Below, piece by piece: positions 20,851 through 30,568 of a stretch of 64,000 nt of DNA (position 1 is the first letter of the stretch; every line of letters begins with the position of its first letter). Origin of the DNA: Acetobacter malorum (GTDB lineage: Bacteria > Pseudomonadota > Alphaproteobacteria > Acetobacterales > Acetobacteraceae); the NCBI RefSeq assembly GCF_001580615.1, contig NZ_LHZC01000054.1:184208-248207 (forward strand), read 5' to 3'. The notes under the pieces were generated by a model. That model did no database searches and was not told where the DNA came from. It saw nothing but the letters and a program-made list of their open reading frames with translations. The position numbers and the translations under genes are program-made.

Positions 20851-21305
20851 CTATACCGGCTTCATGGTCCACGGGGCCGTGCCATCGAATGCGCGCACCA
20901 GAAAATCGATCATGACACGCACCTTCGCAGGCGGCGTCCGGTCCGGAGCATACAACAGGTGAATATCGCCCAGTTCGGCAGGTGGTGCGTCAAGCGTGAG
21001 CACGTCCAGCTGGCCCCCGCGGACGGCATCGGCCACAATAAAGTCCGGCTCATAAATAATCCCGAGGCCAGCACTGACGCAGGCAACCAGCGCATCACCA
21101 TTACTCGCGCACATGGGACCACGCACGCTAACGCGCCTATACCGTGATCGCCCATAAAGCCATTCCCCTGGTTTTGCGATGCCGGAGAACGAAAACCCCA
21201 GACAGTCGTGTTCCGACAGGTCAGCCCAGGATCGGGGCCGACCCCGCCTTGTCAGGTAATCTGGAGTCGCGCAGACCAGCAGTTCGCATACGGCCAGCCA
21301 TCAAT
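20851..21305 (-). pseudogene. LysR regulator, C-terminal effector domain only
   Basis: The frame is open from a stop near 21305 to 20851 and reads ELLVCATPDYLTRRGRP, DLSEHDCLGFSFSGIAKP, then NGDALVACVSAGLGIIYEP and VRVMIDFLVRAFDGTAPW. It matches the C-terminal half of the LysR at 24114-24974 closely. The HTH half is missing at the junction near 21305, so it is a duplicated fragment. Confidence 0.85.
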
Positions 21306-21431
21306 CCCCGTATACGGAACCTGCCAGTTGTCCATTCCCATAGCCCATAAAATCGGGAGAAGCTATTTGCGTACGACACGCTTTTTCGGATCAGGCGGCG
21401 CATTGAGCACCGACCGATCCTTGCCGGAAGC

Positions 21432-22175
21432 TCAGAACTCCTGTGCCGTGGGTCGGATGACGATCTCGTTGACATCGACATCGGGCGTCTGGGAGATCGC
21501 ATACTGGATAGCCCTGGCAACCGCGTCAGCGCTGATCTCCGCCGTGGCGTACATGGCGTCCACGGCGTCTTTAGATGGGCCTGCGCTGATATGGGTCGGC
21601 AGTTCGGTCGCAACCGCACCCGGAGAAATGATCGTGCTCCGGATGTTTGGCCCAGCTTCCTGACGGAATCCTTCGGAAATCGCACGAACGGCGAACTTGG
21701 TACCGCAATAAACGGCAAAACCCAGCCCCACCTTATGCCCGGCCACTGATGAGACATTGATGACATGGCCCGAGCCTTGCGCCTGCATGACCGGCAAGGC
21801 CGCCGCGATGCCGTAAAGCACGCCTTTGATATTGACGTCGATCATGCGGTCCCACTGATCGGTCTTCAGGTCGCTCAACGGCGCAACCAGCATGACACCC
21901 GCATTGTTGACGAGAACATCCAGATGTCCGAACTCCTTGACAGCCCCGTCAACAAACGCCTGAACCTGTCCCTGCTGCTGAACGTCCAGTTCGAACGAAA
22001 TGGCCTGGCCGCCCTCGCGCTGGATGTCCGCCACGATGGCGGAAAGCCGGTCCATCCGACGCGCCCCAAGCACGACGAAAGCGCCAGATCGCGCAAGCAG
22101 CCGGGCCGTGGCCTCGCCGATCCCGCTGCTGGCTCCGGTAATGGCCACAACCTTGCCTTGAAGAGAATTTCTCAT
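21432..22175 (-). CDS. Short-chain dehydrogenase/reductase
   Basis: A classical 247-residue SDR: cofactor motif TGASSGIG (13-20), NNAG at 90-93, catalytic Ser near 142, Tyr156 and Lys160 (YCGTK). Asp/Arg preference cannot be set, but GARR after beta2 suggests NADP. The protein ends VIRPTAQEF. It lies between the LysR fragment and another SDR on the same strand; the 60-base gap suggests co-transcription with the SDR upstream. Confidence 0.9.
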   Translation of the reverse strand: MRNSLQGKVVAITGASSGIGEATARLLARSGAFVVLGARRMDRLSAIVADIQREGGQAISFELDVQQQGQVQAFVDGAVKEFGHLDVLVNNAGVMLVAPLSDLKTDQWDRMIDVNIKGVLYGIAAALPVMQAQGSGHVINVSSVAGHKVGLGFAVYCGTKFAVRAISEGFRQEAGPNIRSTIISPGAVATELPTHISAGPSKDAVDAMYATAEISADAVARAIQYAISQTPDVDVNEIVIRPTAQEF

Positions 22176-22235
22176 GAACCCTGTCCTTGCCGATATATGA
22201 GTAAAGGATTGAAATGTGCCCGTCTCGGACCGCCC

Positions 22236-23069
22236 TTACGGGCTGGCATCCGTCGAAAGTGCGATGGCTTTCTGGGCTTCAAGCTGTTCAAGTCGTTCTG
22301 TCAGCGCCTCATGAATCAGTCGGTAAGCATCGCTGCCGAGGGCCAGGCGCAGGGGAGCAGGCGAGACATCCACGCTGGCGATCATCTCCCGCACCATCTT
22401 TTCCGGATCTCCGACGGGCGTGTAGGAATCCTGCGCCAGAACCGAGCGGCGCGCACTGAAAGGCACGGTCTGATACGCATCAAGCGGCTCAGCCATGACC
22501 ACGCTGCCTCGGCCGAACTGCGTTCTCGCAGCACCCGGTTCAATCAGTGTCGCCTCGATACCGAATGACGCGACCTCCTGAATGAGGCTTTCAAAAAACC
22601 CTTCGATCGCCCATTTGCTGGCGTGATAGAGACCGAGACCGGGGAACGCTATCTGCCCGCCCATGGACGAAAGCTGAAGGATACGACCCCCACCCTGAGC
22701 CCGCAGATGAGGCAGAGCCGCGCGGACAACCGTGATTGAGCCGAGAATGTTGGTGTCAAGCTGCTGCCGGATCTGTGCGTCCGAAACCTCTTCCGCCGCA
22801 CCGAACAGGCCGTACCCGGCGTTGCTCACAATCACGTCGATGCGACCCAGCACTGCAAAAGCCTGATCGACAACCTGCCGGACCATGTCTGTATCGGTGA
22901 CATCCAGCGCCGCCAGATACAGACGTCCCTGAGACCCGGCCTGAAGATCATGGAGCATGTCGGGTTTGCGCAAAGTTGCGAAAACCGTATCGCCGCGCTC
23001 CAGAAGACATTCGGTCATGATGCGACCGAACCCCGAGGACGTTCCCGTGATAAACCAGTTCCTGGACAT
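22236..23069 (-). CDS. SDR family oxidoreductase
   Basis: A 277-residue SDR with TGTSSGFG at 8-15, SNAG near 82-85, Ser134/135, and the catalytic YHASK (Tyr148, Lys152). I chose the second of two consecutive ATGs because GGAG then lies at a proper distance; the open frame extends upstream with no credible start. It is divergent from the LysR gene at 23174, which probably controls it. Confidence 0.9.
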   Translation of the reverse strand: MSRNWFITGTSSGFGRIMTECLLERGDTVFATLRKPDMLHDLQAGSQGRLYLAALDVTDTDMVRQVVDQAFAVLGRIDVIVSNAGYGLFGAAEEVSDAQIRQQLDTNILGSITVVRAALPHLRAQGGGRILQLSSMGGQIAFPGLGLYHASKWAIEGFFESLIQEVASFGIEATLIEPGAARTQFGRGSVVMAEPLDAYQTVPFSARRSVLAQDSYTPVGDPEKMVREMIASVDVSPAPLRLALGSDAYRLIHEALTERLEQLEAQKAIALSTDASP

Positions 23070-23173
23070 CATACGCTCCTGATCTGCACCCTCGCAGGCT
23101 TCAGGGATCTTGTGCATCGTCTGGATAGCTGGGTCTATGCACAGAAAGCGGCATGGACTATTGAAAAAACACC

Positions 23174-24088
23174 ATGAATAAAACACCCAGCCTGACGGAA
23201 CTGACGGCCTTCCTGGCTGTCGCACGGCACCAGAGTTTTCGGGCGGCGGCGGATGAACTCGGCCTGTCGGCATCGACACTCAGCCATATGATCCGGGCTC
23301 TTGAAGAAGGGCTGGGCCTGCGCCTCTTTCACAGGACGACGCGCAGTGTCGCCACGACAGAAGCCGGCACAGAGTTTTTTGCGAGCCTCGCCCCCATTCT
23401 CTCAAGCCTGGACCAGACACTCGCCACGGTCGGCATGATGCAGACGCGGCTTTCCGGCACGCTTCGGATCAACGCCTCCAAAAGTGCAGCGCTCTTTCTG
23501 GTCCGGCACATCGTTCTGCCGTTTCGGAACCGCTACCCCGACATACATCTTGATCTGGTGACCAACGGCCGTTTCATCGATATCGTGGCGACGGGTTTCG
23601 ATGCCGGCGTCAGGCTGGCCGAAGCCGTTCCGCAGGACATGATCGCCATCCGGTTTGGTGCGGATGGGCGCTTTGTCGCCGTTGCCTCTCCCAATTATCT
23701 GGCCGCTCGTGGCACGCCGCAAACACCGGACGACCTGCACCGTCACGCCTGTATCCGCTTTCGCATGCCCAGTGGAAAAATTTACCGATGGGAGTTCACA
23801 CGTTACGGCCAGGATCATGATGTGGATGTTTCCAGCGCCTTTACGCTGGACGACATGGATCTGATGGTCGAGGCGGCGGCGGACGGACAAGGCATCGCGT
23901 TTGTCTCGGAAGATACCGCTCAGGAGGCCATTGCACAGGGCCGGCTCACGCCCATTCTGGACGACTGGACACCCACATTTCCAGGGCACGCGCTCTATTA
24001 CCCCGGTCATCGGCTTGTCCCGCCGGCATTACGCGCCTTCATTAACGTCCTGAAGGAACATCAGTCGCGTGGAACAGTGACACCGTGA
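23174..24088 (+). CDS. LysR-family transcriptional regulator
   Basis: A 304-residue regulator. The HTH reads RAAADELGLSASTLSHMIRAL and the effector domain follows residue 90, with ASGFDAGVR-like text (VATGFDAGVRLAEAVPQD) typical of the AaeR/PgrR-like branch. It is divergent from two minus-strand SDR genes with about 100 bases between, the usual layout for control of the neighbour. Confidence 0.92.
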   Translation: MNKTPSLTELTAFLAVARHQSFRAAADELGLSASTLSHMIRALEEGLGLRLFHRTTRSVATTEAGTEFFASLAPILSSLDQTLATVGMMQTRLSGTLRINASKSAALFLVRHIVLPFRNRYPDIHLDLVTNGRFIDIVATGFDAGVRLAEAVPQDMIAIRFGADGRFVAVASPNYLAARGTPQTPDDLHRHACIRFRMPSGKIYRWEFTRYGQDHDVDVSSAFTLDDMDLMVEAAADGQGIAFVSEDTAQEAIAQGRLTPILDDWTPTFPGHALYYPGHRLVPPALRAFINVLKEHQSRGTVTP

Positions 24089-24113
24089 TACCCCATCCGC
24101 GCAATTATCTCTA

Positions 24114-24974
24114 CTACGTCGCCCATGGCGCCGTGCCATCGAACGCATGGACGAGAAAGTCGATCATGACCCGCACTTTCGCGGGCGGTGCCCGGTCAGG
24201 GGAATACAGAAGGTAAATGCCGCCAAGCTCCGCTGGCGGCTCATCAAGCGTGAGGATCTCCAGGGCGCCGTTGCGGAGAGCGTCGGCTACAATAAAATCG
24301 GGTTCGTAAATGAGGCCCAGCCCCGCGCTGGCACAGGCAACCAGAGCATCGCCGTTATTCGCACACACAGGGCCATGAACGGCCACCCGCCTCTCCCGTG
24401 AGCGCCCATAGAACCATTCTCCTGGTTTTGCGATACTGGACAGTGAGAAGCCCAGACAGTCGTGCCGGGACAGATCCGTCCACGACTGTGGCCTGCCGCA
24501 CCGGGACAGATAATCCGGAGCGGCGCAGACCATGAGTTCACTTGATGCAAGCCTGCGGGACATGAGCCGGCTGTCCCTGAGGCGCCCGATACGAATGGTC
24601 AGATCCCATCCTTCGCCTGTCAAATCCACGATCCTGTCATTCAGGCCAAGATCAACTGTTACCGCAGGATGCTTCCGGTGAAACGCCGGGATCAGCGGCG
24701 CGATATAGCGAATGCCGAAAGACAGAGGGACATTAAAGCGAAGGACACCAGATGCTTCAACGCGCTGCGAGACAATACGGGCTTCGACCTCATCCAGTTC
24801 CGGAAGAAGGCGCAGGCACATCTCCAGATACTGCTGGCCGGCTTCCGTCGGGCTGAGTCTGCGCGTACTGCGATGACACAGACGTACACCCAGCCGTTTT
24901 TCCAGCGCGTCCAGATGCCTGCTGGCCATCCCCGGTGAAAGGCCCAGTTCCCGAGCCTCCTCAAAGGATGACAA
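24114..24974 (-). pseudogene. LysR regulator lacking the first HTH helix
   Basis: The frame matches LysR from SFEEARELGLSPGMASRHLD to the C-terminal FDGTAPWAT, but the usual first 15-17 residues are absent. The only start is TTG at 24974, and an in-frame stop lies a few codons farther up. The missing part lies exactly where the divergent oxidoreductase gene begins, so a deletion joined the two genes head to head. The effector half resembles the fragment at 20851-21305. A shortened regulator translated from TTG cannot be excluded, but DNA binding would be impaired. Confidence 0.7.
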
Positions 24975-24976
24975 TA

Positions 24977-25993
24977 ATGGACGCCTACGAAATCATGCCG
25001 GGAGGAAGTCTGTCCGGCCTTCGGAAAACCAGTCGGCCTACCGTGCCCCTACCCGCCCATGGACTGCGCATCCGCATGCTCGCCGCGTCCCTGAACGCAC
25101 GCGACCTGAGTGTCATGTGCGGCCAGTTTCACGCCCTGCCGTCCCATCCACTCATACCCCTGGTCGATGGATGCGGCGAGGTGGTCGAAACGGGTAAAAA
25201 GGTCTCCCGTTTTCGGCCGGGTGATCGCGTTATTCCCGCCTATTACCCCAACTGGACGGACGGGACGATCTCAGCGCAGAAGACAGCCATCTCATTCGGT
25301 GCACAGGTAGACGGAACACTCACAACGGAGATGCTCGGGCTGGAAGAGGCTTTTGTCCGCGCGCCCGCCCATCTCGATGCCTCTGAAGCGGCAACGCTCT
25401 GCTGCGCAGGCCTGACGGCATGGAACGCGCTTTTCGTCATGGGCGCCGCACGACCCGGAGCACGTGTCCTGCTCCTCGGTACGGGGAATGTCTCCCTTAT
25501 GGCGCTCGTTCTGGCAAAAGCCGCCGGACTGTTCGTGATCATAACATCGTCACAGGACGGGCGGCTCCAGCGCGCCAGCGATCTGGGGGCCGATGAAACC
25601 GTCAATTATCACCTGAATCCGGACTGGCACGATGAGGTCCTACGCCTCACCAGCGGAAACGGAGTTGATCTTGTGGTCGAAGTCGGTGGCGAACGAACCC
25701 TTCCCCATTCCCTGAAAGCAACGGCTTTCGGAGGGCGCGTAGTGGTGGTCGGCCGACTGAGCGGCGGCGATATCGCCGTGTCAGCGGGTACGTTGATTGG
25801 TGGCGGTCGAAGCCTGAACGGTCTCACAGCCGGCAGCAGGACTATGCTTGAGGATCTTGTCCGTTTTGTCGAGATCAATCGCATCCGACCGATCATCGAC
25901 AGGAGCTTTGCATTTGAAAACGCCGCCGACGCCTATGAACACTTCGTCTCGGAACGGCCCTTTGGCAAAGTAAGCATCACGATTGGTTCCTGA
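24977..25993 (+). CDS. Zinc-independent medium-chain alcohol dehydrogenase/quinone reductase
   Basis: A 338-residue MDR-superfamily protein: N-terminal MDAYEIMPGGSLSGL, ASLNARDLSVMCGQF, VDGCGEVVETG, and Rossmann motif GTGNVSLMALVLAKAAG. Structural Zn cysteines are absent, as in the NADPH:quinone oxidoreductase-like branch. I chose ATG 24977 because AAAGGA sits at a good distance. Its 5' end abuts the truncated LysR gene, so it has probably lost its original regulator. Confidence 0.88.
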   Translation: MDAYEIMPGGSLSGLRKTSRPTVPLPAHGLRIRMLAASLNARDLSVMCGQFHALPSHPLIPLVDGCGEVVETGKKVSRFRPGDRVIPAYYPNWTDGTISAQKTAISFGAQVDGTLTTEMLGLEEAFVRAPAHLDASEAATLCCAGLTAWNALFVMGAARPGARVLLLGTGNVSLMALVLAKAAGLFVIITSSQDGRLQRASDLGADETVNYHLNPDWHDEVLRLTSGNGVDLVVEVGGERTLPHSLKATAFGGRVVVVGRLSGGDIAVSAGTLIGGGRSLNGLTAGSRTMLEDLVRFVEINRIRPIIDRSFAFENAADAYEHFVSERPFGKVSITIGS

Positions 25994-26015
25994 ACGGCGT
26001 TGGCAGACGCCTGTT

Positions 26016-26585
26016 CTACGAAACTCGGACACCTGCAAGCAGGATATCAACAAGCTGGCGCGCACTGTTCTGCCACTCTGGCCCGGCTGCGACCGTCGCC
26101 ACACCGACAAGGGCGCGTAGAAGATCGACCGGGTCCAGATCCATCCGTATGTCCCCACTGGCAACGGCCCTGTCGGTCAGGCCCGTGATAGCCCGTGTCA
26201 TATGATCGGCTGAGGCGGCCTGAAGGCTGGACGGCCCACAGACCAGACTATTCAGCGCCGTCGCCATAATCTGCTTTGTGGCGATATGCTCGACGAACAG
26301 CAGTAGCCATTCTCTCAGGGCGGCAAGGGGCGGCTCGCTCTGGGCCAGCCGGTCCGCCGCCTCGGCAAGGCCGAGCATCTCGTTGCGATAGACCCCCTCG
26401 ACCAGCGCATCCCGCGTGGGAAAATGCCGGTACAGCGTCCCGATTCCGACACCGGCCATGCGTGCGATCTCATCCAGACTGACATCCGGCCCCTTCCCGG
26501 CGAAAGCGGCCTTCGCCACCGCTAGCAGATGCATCCGGTTTCGTTGTGCATCGGCGCGGGGTTTACGAGGGGCAGCGGCAGACAT
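26016..26585 (-). CDS. TetR-family repressor
   Basis: A 189-residue regulator with a TetR HTH (SLDEIARMAGVGIGTLYRHFP, shown in part) and a helical ligand-binding C-terminal domain ending LVDILLAGVRVS. Two tandem palindromic operators lie between it and the divergent SDR gene, consistent with repression of both promoters. Confidence 0.92.
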   Translation of the reverse strand: MSAAAPRKPRADAQRNRMHLLAVAKAAFAGKGPDVSLDEIARMAGVGIGTLYRHFPTRDALVEGVYRNEMLGLAEAADRLAQSEPPLAALREWLLLFVEHIATKQIMATALNSLVCGPSSLQAASADHMTRAITGLTDRAVASGDIRMDLDPVDLLRALVGVATVAAGPEWQNSARQLVDILLAGVRVS

Positions 26586-26607
26586 GGATCATAAAACTCC
26601 TTGATAA

Positions 26608-26646
26608 ACGGAGGAATCCTCCGTATAAAGAGGAGGAGTCCTCCGT
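26608..26646. promoter_or_regulatory. Tandem TetR operators
   Basis: Two 17-base palindromes, acggaggaatcctccgt (26608-26624) and gaggaggagtcctccgt (26630-26646), sit with centres 22 bases apart, about two helical turns. They lie in the divergent region between the TetR gene and the SDR at 26742 and share 14 of 17 bases. Confidence 0.8.
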
Positions 26647-26741
26647 TTTATACGTCACCATCCCATGCGACCGCAACAAGGCGCGTGAAAATGGATGGCA
26701 AAACAGGACCTCTACTGGCCTTTTCTCAAGGAAATGCTGTC

Positions 26742-27719
26742 ATGACAGAATCTTTCAACGCGACCTCCACTACAGATCAGGTGCTGGACGGTTTCGATCT
26801 TACCGGCAAGCGTGTGCTGGTCACGGGTGTTTCGGCAGGTCTGGGCGTCGAGACGGCGCGCACCCTGCTCGCCCACGGAGCGCAGGTCATTGGTACGGCC
26901 CGGGATCTCGCCAAGGCGGAAGCGGCAACGGCTTTGATCCGGACAGAAGCCGCCGGGACGACCGCCCTCGAATTGGAAGAACTCGACCTTGCATCCCTGC
27001 GCAGCGTCCGCGCTTGTGCGGAGCGTATCAGTGACGCGGGCAAGCCGTTCGATCTTATTGTCGCGAACGCCGGGATCATGGGGGTGCCGCTGAGCCATAC
27101 GGAAGATGGCTTTGAACTGCATTTCGGCACGAATTATCTGGGCCATTTCGTGTTCGTGAACCGTCTTGCCCCTCTCATGCGACCGGGCGCGCGGCTGATT
27201 ACGCTGTCGTCGGCAGGACATCGTTTCGCTGATGTCGATCTTGAGGACCCGAATTTCGAACACACGCCCTACGATCCGTTCATGGCCTATGGTCGCTCGA
27301 AAACGGCGGATAGTCTGTTCGCCGTGGCCTTCGATCACCGTCATCGCAACCGGGGCGTGCGGGCCGCCGCCGTACATCCGGGCGGCATCCAGACCGAACT
27401 CGCCCGCTACACCAACCCGGCCGTCCTGCAGGGCATGATCGACACCATCAACGCGGAACTGGCTGCCCAGGGCAAGCCTCCCTATACATGGAAAACGATC
27501 CCGCAGGGTGCGGCAACGACCGTATGGGCCGGCATTGTCGCCTCAGCCGATGACATCGGCGGCCGTTATTGCGAGGATTGCCACGTCAGCCCCGTTGTCA
27601 CGGCACAGACTGTCAGCATGGTCAGCGAAGGGGTCAGACCCTACGCAATCGACCCGGAACGGGCGGAAGCCCTCTGGGCGCGAAGCGAGGAACTGGTGAA
27701 CGAGGCGTTCCCGGCCTGA
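26742..27719 (+). CDS. Extended SDR (retinol-dehydrogenase-like)
   Basis: A 325-residue SDR: VTGVSAGLGVETARTL cofactor motif, VANAGIMGVPL, and catalytic YGRSK (before TADSLFAV). The long C-terminal part (WAGIVASADDIGGRYCEDC) is typical of the light-dependent protochlorophyllide reductase/WW-oxidoreductase-like branch. I chose ATG 26742 with AAGGA nine bases upstream. It is divergent from and probably repressed by the TetR protein through the paired operators. Confidence 0.88.
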   Translation: MTESFNATSTTDQVLDGFDLTGKRVLVTGVSAGLGVETARTLLAHGAQVIGTARDLAKAEAATALIRTEAAGTTALELEELDLASLRSVRACAERISDAGKPFDLIVANAGIMGVPLSHTEDGFELHFGTNYLGHFVFVNRLAPLMRPGARLITLSSAGHRFADVDLEDPNFEHTPYDPFMAYGRSKTADSLFAVAFDHRHRNRGVRAAAVHPGGIQTELARYTNPAVLQGMIDTINAELAAQGKPPYTWKTIPQGAATTVWAGIVASADDIGGRYCEDCHVSPVVTAQTVSMVSEGVRPYAIDPERAEALWARSEELVNEAFPA

Positions 27720-27763
27720 CGTCACCCCTCAAACCGGAGCGGCATCCCGATCGACTATCGGGA

Positions 27764-28708
27764 TCAGTTCGTCGAAGACCAAAAGCGCAGGAGTTCTTCC
27801 GCGACCCTGCGCGGTGCCTCTTCGGGAATGTAGTGACCACAATCCCCGAACACGCCGCCTGATACAGTGGTCGCGATACTTTTCATGGTTTCGATCAGGC
27901 TTGCTCCCGCACCGTTATCCGCGCCAAAAGCCAGCACCGGAATCGACAACGGACGGATTGCGCGCTCTTCGTTGGTTTTCAGGCCTTCCGGGCTGAAGGC
28001 GTGCCGGTAATAAGACAGCGCGGCTCTTGTAGCGCCGGGAGCCGCGTTGACACGCACATACTCATCCAGATCGGTGGAGGTTATGGTCCACGGTCTGTTC
28101 GCCTTGACCCGGAACAGCCAGGTCAGGAATTCACGCTCGCGTCCCTCAAGCAGAATCTCAGGAAGATCGTCAAGGCGATTGAACGCGAAATGCCATGTCT
28201 TCAGATTGACGGCTTCCGGCAGGACACCGATGGCCGGAACCTTCGTAATTCCGGGGAGCGCCGCGTCGAATACCGCGAGACGCCGCACGTCTTCCGGCCA
28301 GTCGGCGGCGTAGGCATAACTGATCCACGTCCCGACATCGTGCCCCACAACATCAATCGGCCCATCCGCCGTCAGGTGCAGCGCCTGCACCAGAGCATGA
28401 ATATCGCGCGCCACAGCGCGAAGATCGCAACCGGCGGCCGGTCTGTCCGAATCCCCCATGCCGCGCGGGTCGAGCGCGATGACCCGCCGCCCGCTTTCGC
28501 GCAGCAATGGCATGACATAACGCCACGCGTACCAGCTTTGTGGCCAGCCTGGGATCAGCAGCACGGGTGCGCCGCTGCCGCCTTCGACAAAATGAAGCCT
28601 CACACCGCCGACGCTGACCGCATCATGGCGGAACAGTTTCCAGAACGTCTCCGGCACAAAGGGAGGACAGGTATCGTCAGAAGTCGTCCTGATCGTGTCG
28701 GCTGTCAT
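27764..28708 (-). CDS. Alpha/beta hydrolase, epoxide-hydrolase/dehalogenase type (copy 2)
   Basis: A 314-residue paralogue of the enzyme at 17752-18699 with identical motifs PGWPQSWYAWR, GHDVGTW (Asp nucleophile) and GDCGHYIPEEAP (catalytic His), and long stretches of near-identity in between. It is convergent with the SDR at 26742 and upstream of it on its strand lies a SDR operon. The two copies share the same predicted chemistry, so substrate or regulation probably differs. Confidence 0.88.
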   Translation of the reverse strand: MTADTIRTTSDDTCPPFVPETFWKLFRHDAVSVGGVRLHFVEGGSGAPVLLIPGWPQSWYAWRYVMPLLRESGRRVIALDPRGMGDSDRPAAGCDLRAVARDIHALVQALHLTADGPIDVVGHDVGTWISYAYAADWPEDVRRLAVFDAALPGITKVPAIGVLPEAVNLKTWHFAFNRLDDLPEILLEGREREFLTWLFRVKANRPWTITSTDLDEYVRVNAAPGATRAALSYYRHAFSPEGLKTNEERAIRPLSIPVLAFGADNGAGASLIETMKSIATTVSGGVFGDCGHYIPEEAPRRVAEELLRFWSSTN

Positions 28709-28784
28709 CTGAATTCTGTCACTCCATGACCTGGGCTTTACGGCCCGATGAGCTTAGGGACTCTTCAGCCCTTTGCCATAAATA

Positions 28785-29687
28785 TCATGATGGCGTGGCA
28801 ATATGCAGCAGGTCCTCAAGGCCGATACGCCGCAGGAGTTCTGCTCTCATCCTGTCCGCAACGCCGTTGACGACCTCTGCCCCGTCCTGTGACGGATCCA
28901 CATGGACCCGGAACGGCCGCTTGCCACGCGGCGCATCCACGACGGCCTCGATCGCCCTGGCCACACTTTCCGGGTCGGCATCGGCCGGTTCGAGGGACGC
29001 CAACCCCGCCAGCGCCTTCTCCTCCACACCCTTGTAAGGGCCATCCATGTAGGCCTGTGCCACGCTCTGATCCGCCGGAGCCCCGGCATCGCGAAAGTGG
29101 TTGGTCCCCTTGGTAAAGGCACCCGGCACGACGATGGTCGTCTCGATCCCCCACTGTGTCAGCTCACCCGCGTAGGAAATGGCCAGGGCATCCATCGCAG
29201 CCTTCGCCGCAAAATAGGGCCCGAGGAAAGGCGGCGTTCCGCCGCGCGTGCTGGAGGACGACACCCACACGACGAGCCCCTGGCCTCTTTCCCGCATATG
29301 CGGCAGCGCCGCGCGGTTGAGGCGCTGGGTGGAGAGGACATTCACATCATACAGCGCCGCCAGTTGTTCCGGCGCAAAAGCCTCGGCCGGTCCGAAACAC
29401 ATATGACCGGCATTATGGATCACCACGTCAATCTGGCCCTGTTCCGCCATGATCCGGGCCACGGCGGCGTCCACCTGTGACTGCTGGAGAACATCGAGTT
29501 CCACGGTACGCAGATCGACGTTCCACTCTTTCGCGAATCTGGCCGCATCCGCCACGGCCGCCGCGCCTTTTCCGTGGATGTCCCGCACACCGGCATAGAC
29601 ACAGTGTCCGGCCGTGGCGAGGCCCCGGGCCGTCATGGCGCCAAAACCGCTCGACGCCCCCGTGATCAGGATAACCTGCCTGCCCAT
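28785..29687 (-). CDS. SDR family oxidoreductase
   Basis: A 300-residue SDR: ITGASSGFG near the N-terminus, VIHNAGHM (NNAG position), serine cluster VSSSSTRGG and catalytic YFAAK. A C-terminal extension (PRGKRPFRVHVDPSQDG) resembles the subfamily annotated as oxidoreductases acting on bulky carbonyls. It follows the SDR at 29715 on the same strand by 27 bases and likely shares its transcript. Confidence 0.9.
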   Translation of the reverse strand: MGRQVILITGASSGFGAMTARGLATAGHCVYAGVRDIHGKGAAAVADAARFAKEWNVDLRTVELDVLQQSQVDAAVARIMAEQGQIDVVIHNAGHMCFGPAEAFAPEQLAALYDVNVLSTQRLNRAALPHMRERGQGLVVWVSSSSTRGGTPPFLGPYFAAKAAMDALAISYAGELTQWGIETTIVVPGAFTKGTNHFRDAGAPADQSVAQAYMDGPYKGVEEKALAGLASLEPADADPESVARAIEAVVDAPRGKRPFRVHVDPSQDGAEVVNGVADRMRAELLRRIGLEDLLHIATPS

Positions 29688-29714
29688 GATCCTCTCCCTT
29701 TCCGGACGATTTTT

Positions 29715-30452
29715 TCAGACCATGCCGCCATTGGCGCGCAGGGTCTGGCCGTTGATCCACGCACCATCCGGGCCGACGAGGAAGGCAACCGCCGCCGCGA
29801 TGTCTTCCGGCGTCCCAAGACGTTCCAGCGGATTCATCTTCGACAGTTTTTCAATCAGTTCAGGGCTTTTCCCGTCGAGAAACAGCTCCGTCCCGGTCGG
29901 GCCGGGGGCAACCGCGTTCACGGTCGTGTTCCGGCCGCGCAGTTCCTTGGCCAGGATCGCGGTCAGGGTTTCCACCGCCGCCTTGGTCGCGGCGTACACG
30001 CCGTAATTCTCAAACTTCAGCCCGACGACACTGGTCGAGAGATTGACGATGCGTCCGCCTTCCCGGAGCCTTTTCCCGGCCTCGCGCAGCGTGTTGAAAG
30101 TGCCCCGCAAATTGATGTCCACCTGCCGCGTGAAGGCCACATCGTCCACATCGGCGATCCGTCCCAGCGTCATGATCCCGGCATTGTTGACCAGCACATC
30201 GACACCGCCAAAGGTCTTTTCCGTCGCATCGAACAGCGCGGTCACGGCCGCCGCGTCCGAGACATCGGCCTTCACCGGGAGGGCTTCGCCTCCAGCCTGA
30301 CGGATCTTCGTGGCGAGTTCCTCGGCCTGCGCGGCATTGCCAGCGTAATTGACGACGACAGCCAGCCCTTCCGTCGCCAGCCGCGTGGCAATGGCCGCGC
30401 CAATCCCACGCGATGACCCGGTGACAATCGCGACTTTCCTGTTCTGTGTCAT
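29715..30452 (-). CDS. SDR, 3-oxoacyl-reductase-like
   Basis: A 245-residue classical SDR: VTGSSRGIG (10-18), VNNAGIM, LSTSVVG with Ser, catalytic YAATK and C-terminal GQTLRANGGMV. This branch resembles FabG-type reductases but is encoded in a detoxification cluster, so fatty-acid synthesis is unlikely. It is divergent from the LysR at 30569 and first of a two-SDR operon. Confidence 0.9.
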   Translation of the reverse strand: MTQNRKVAIVTGSSRGIGAAIATRLATEGLAVVVNYAGNAAQAEELATKIRQAGGEALPVKADVSDAAAVTALFDATEKTFGGVDVLVNNAGIMTLGRIADVDDVAFTRQVDINLRGTFNTLREAGKRLREGGRIVNLSTSVVGLKFENYGVYAATKAAVETLTAILAKELRGRNTTVNAVAPGPTGTELFLDGKSPELIEKLSKMNPLERLGTPEDIAAAVAFLVGPDGAWINGQTLRANGGMV

Positions 30453-30568
30453 ATCCGCTTTTCCTTATCGCTCTCAGCCGTTCTGGCTCTGAGATGACAG
30501 TGCCCCTTTTTCCTCGCCCGATAATCCCGCATAATCCGGATAGATTATCCGAAACAGGGGAACAGTTG

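Noticed and set aside
22236..23279. Longer form of the SDR (extra 70 residues)
   Set aside because: The extra residues do not resemble SDR and run over the LysR start; a good ribosome site lies before 23069.
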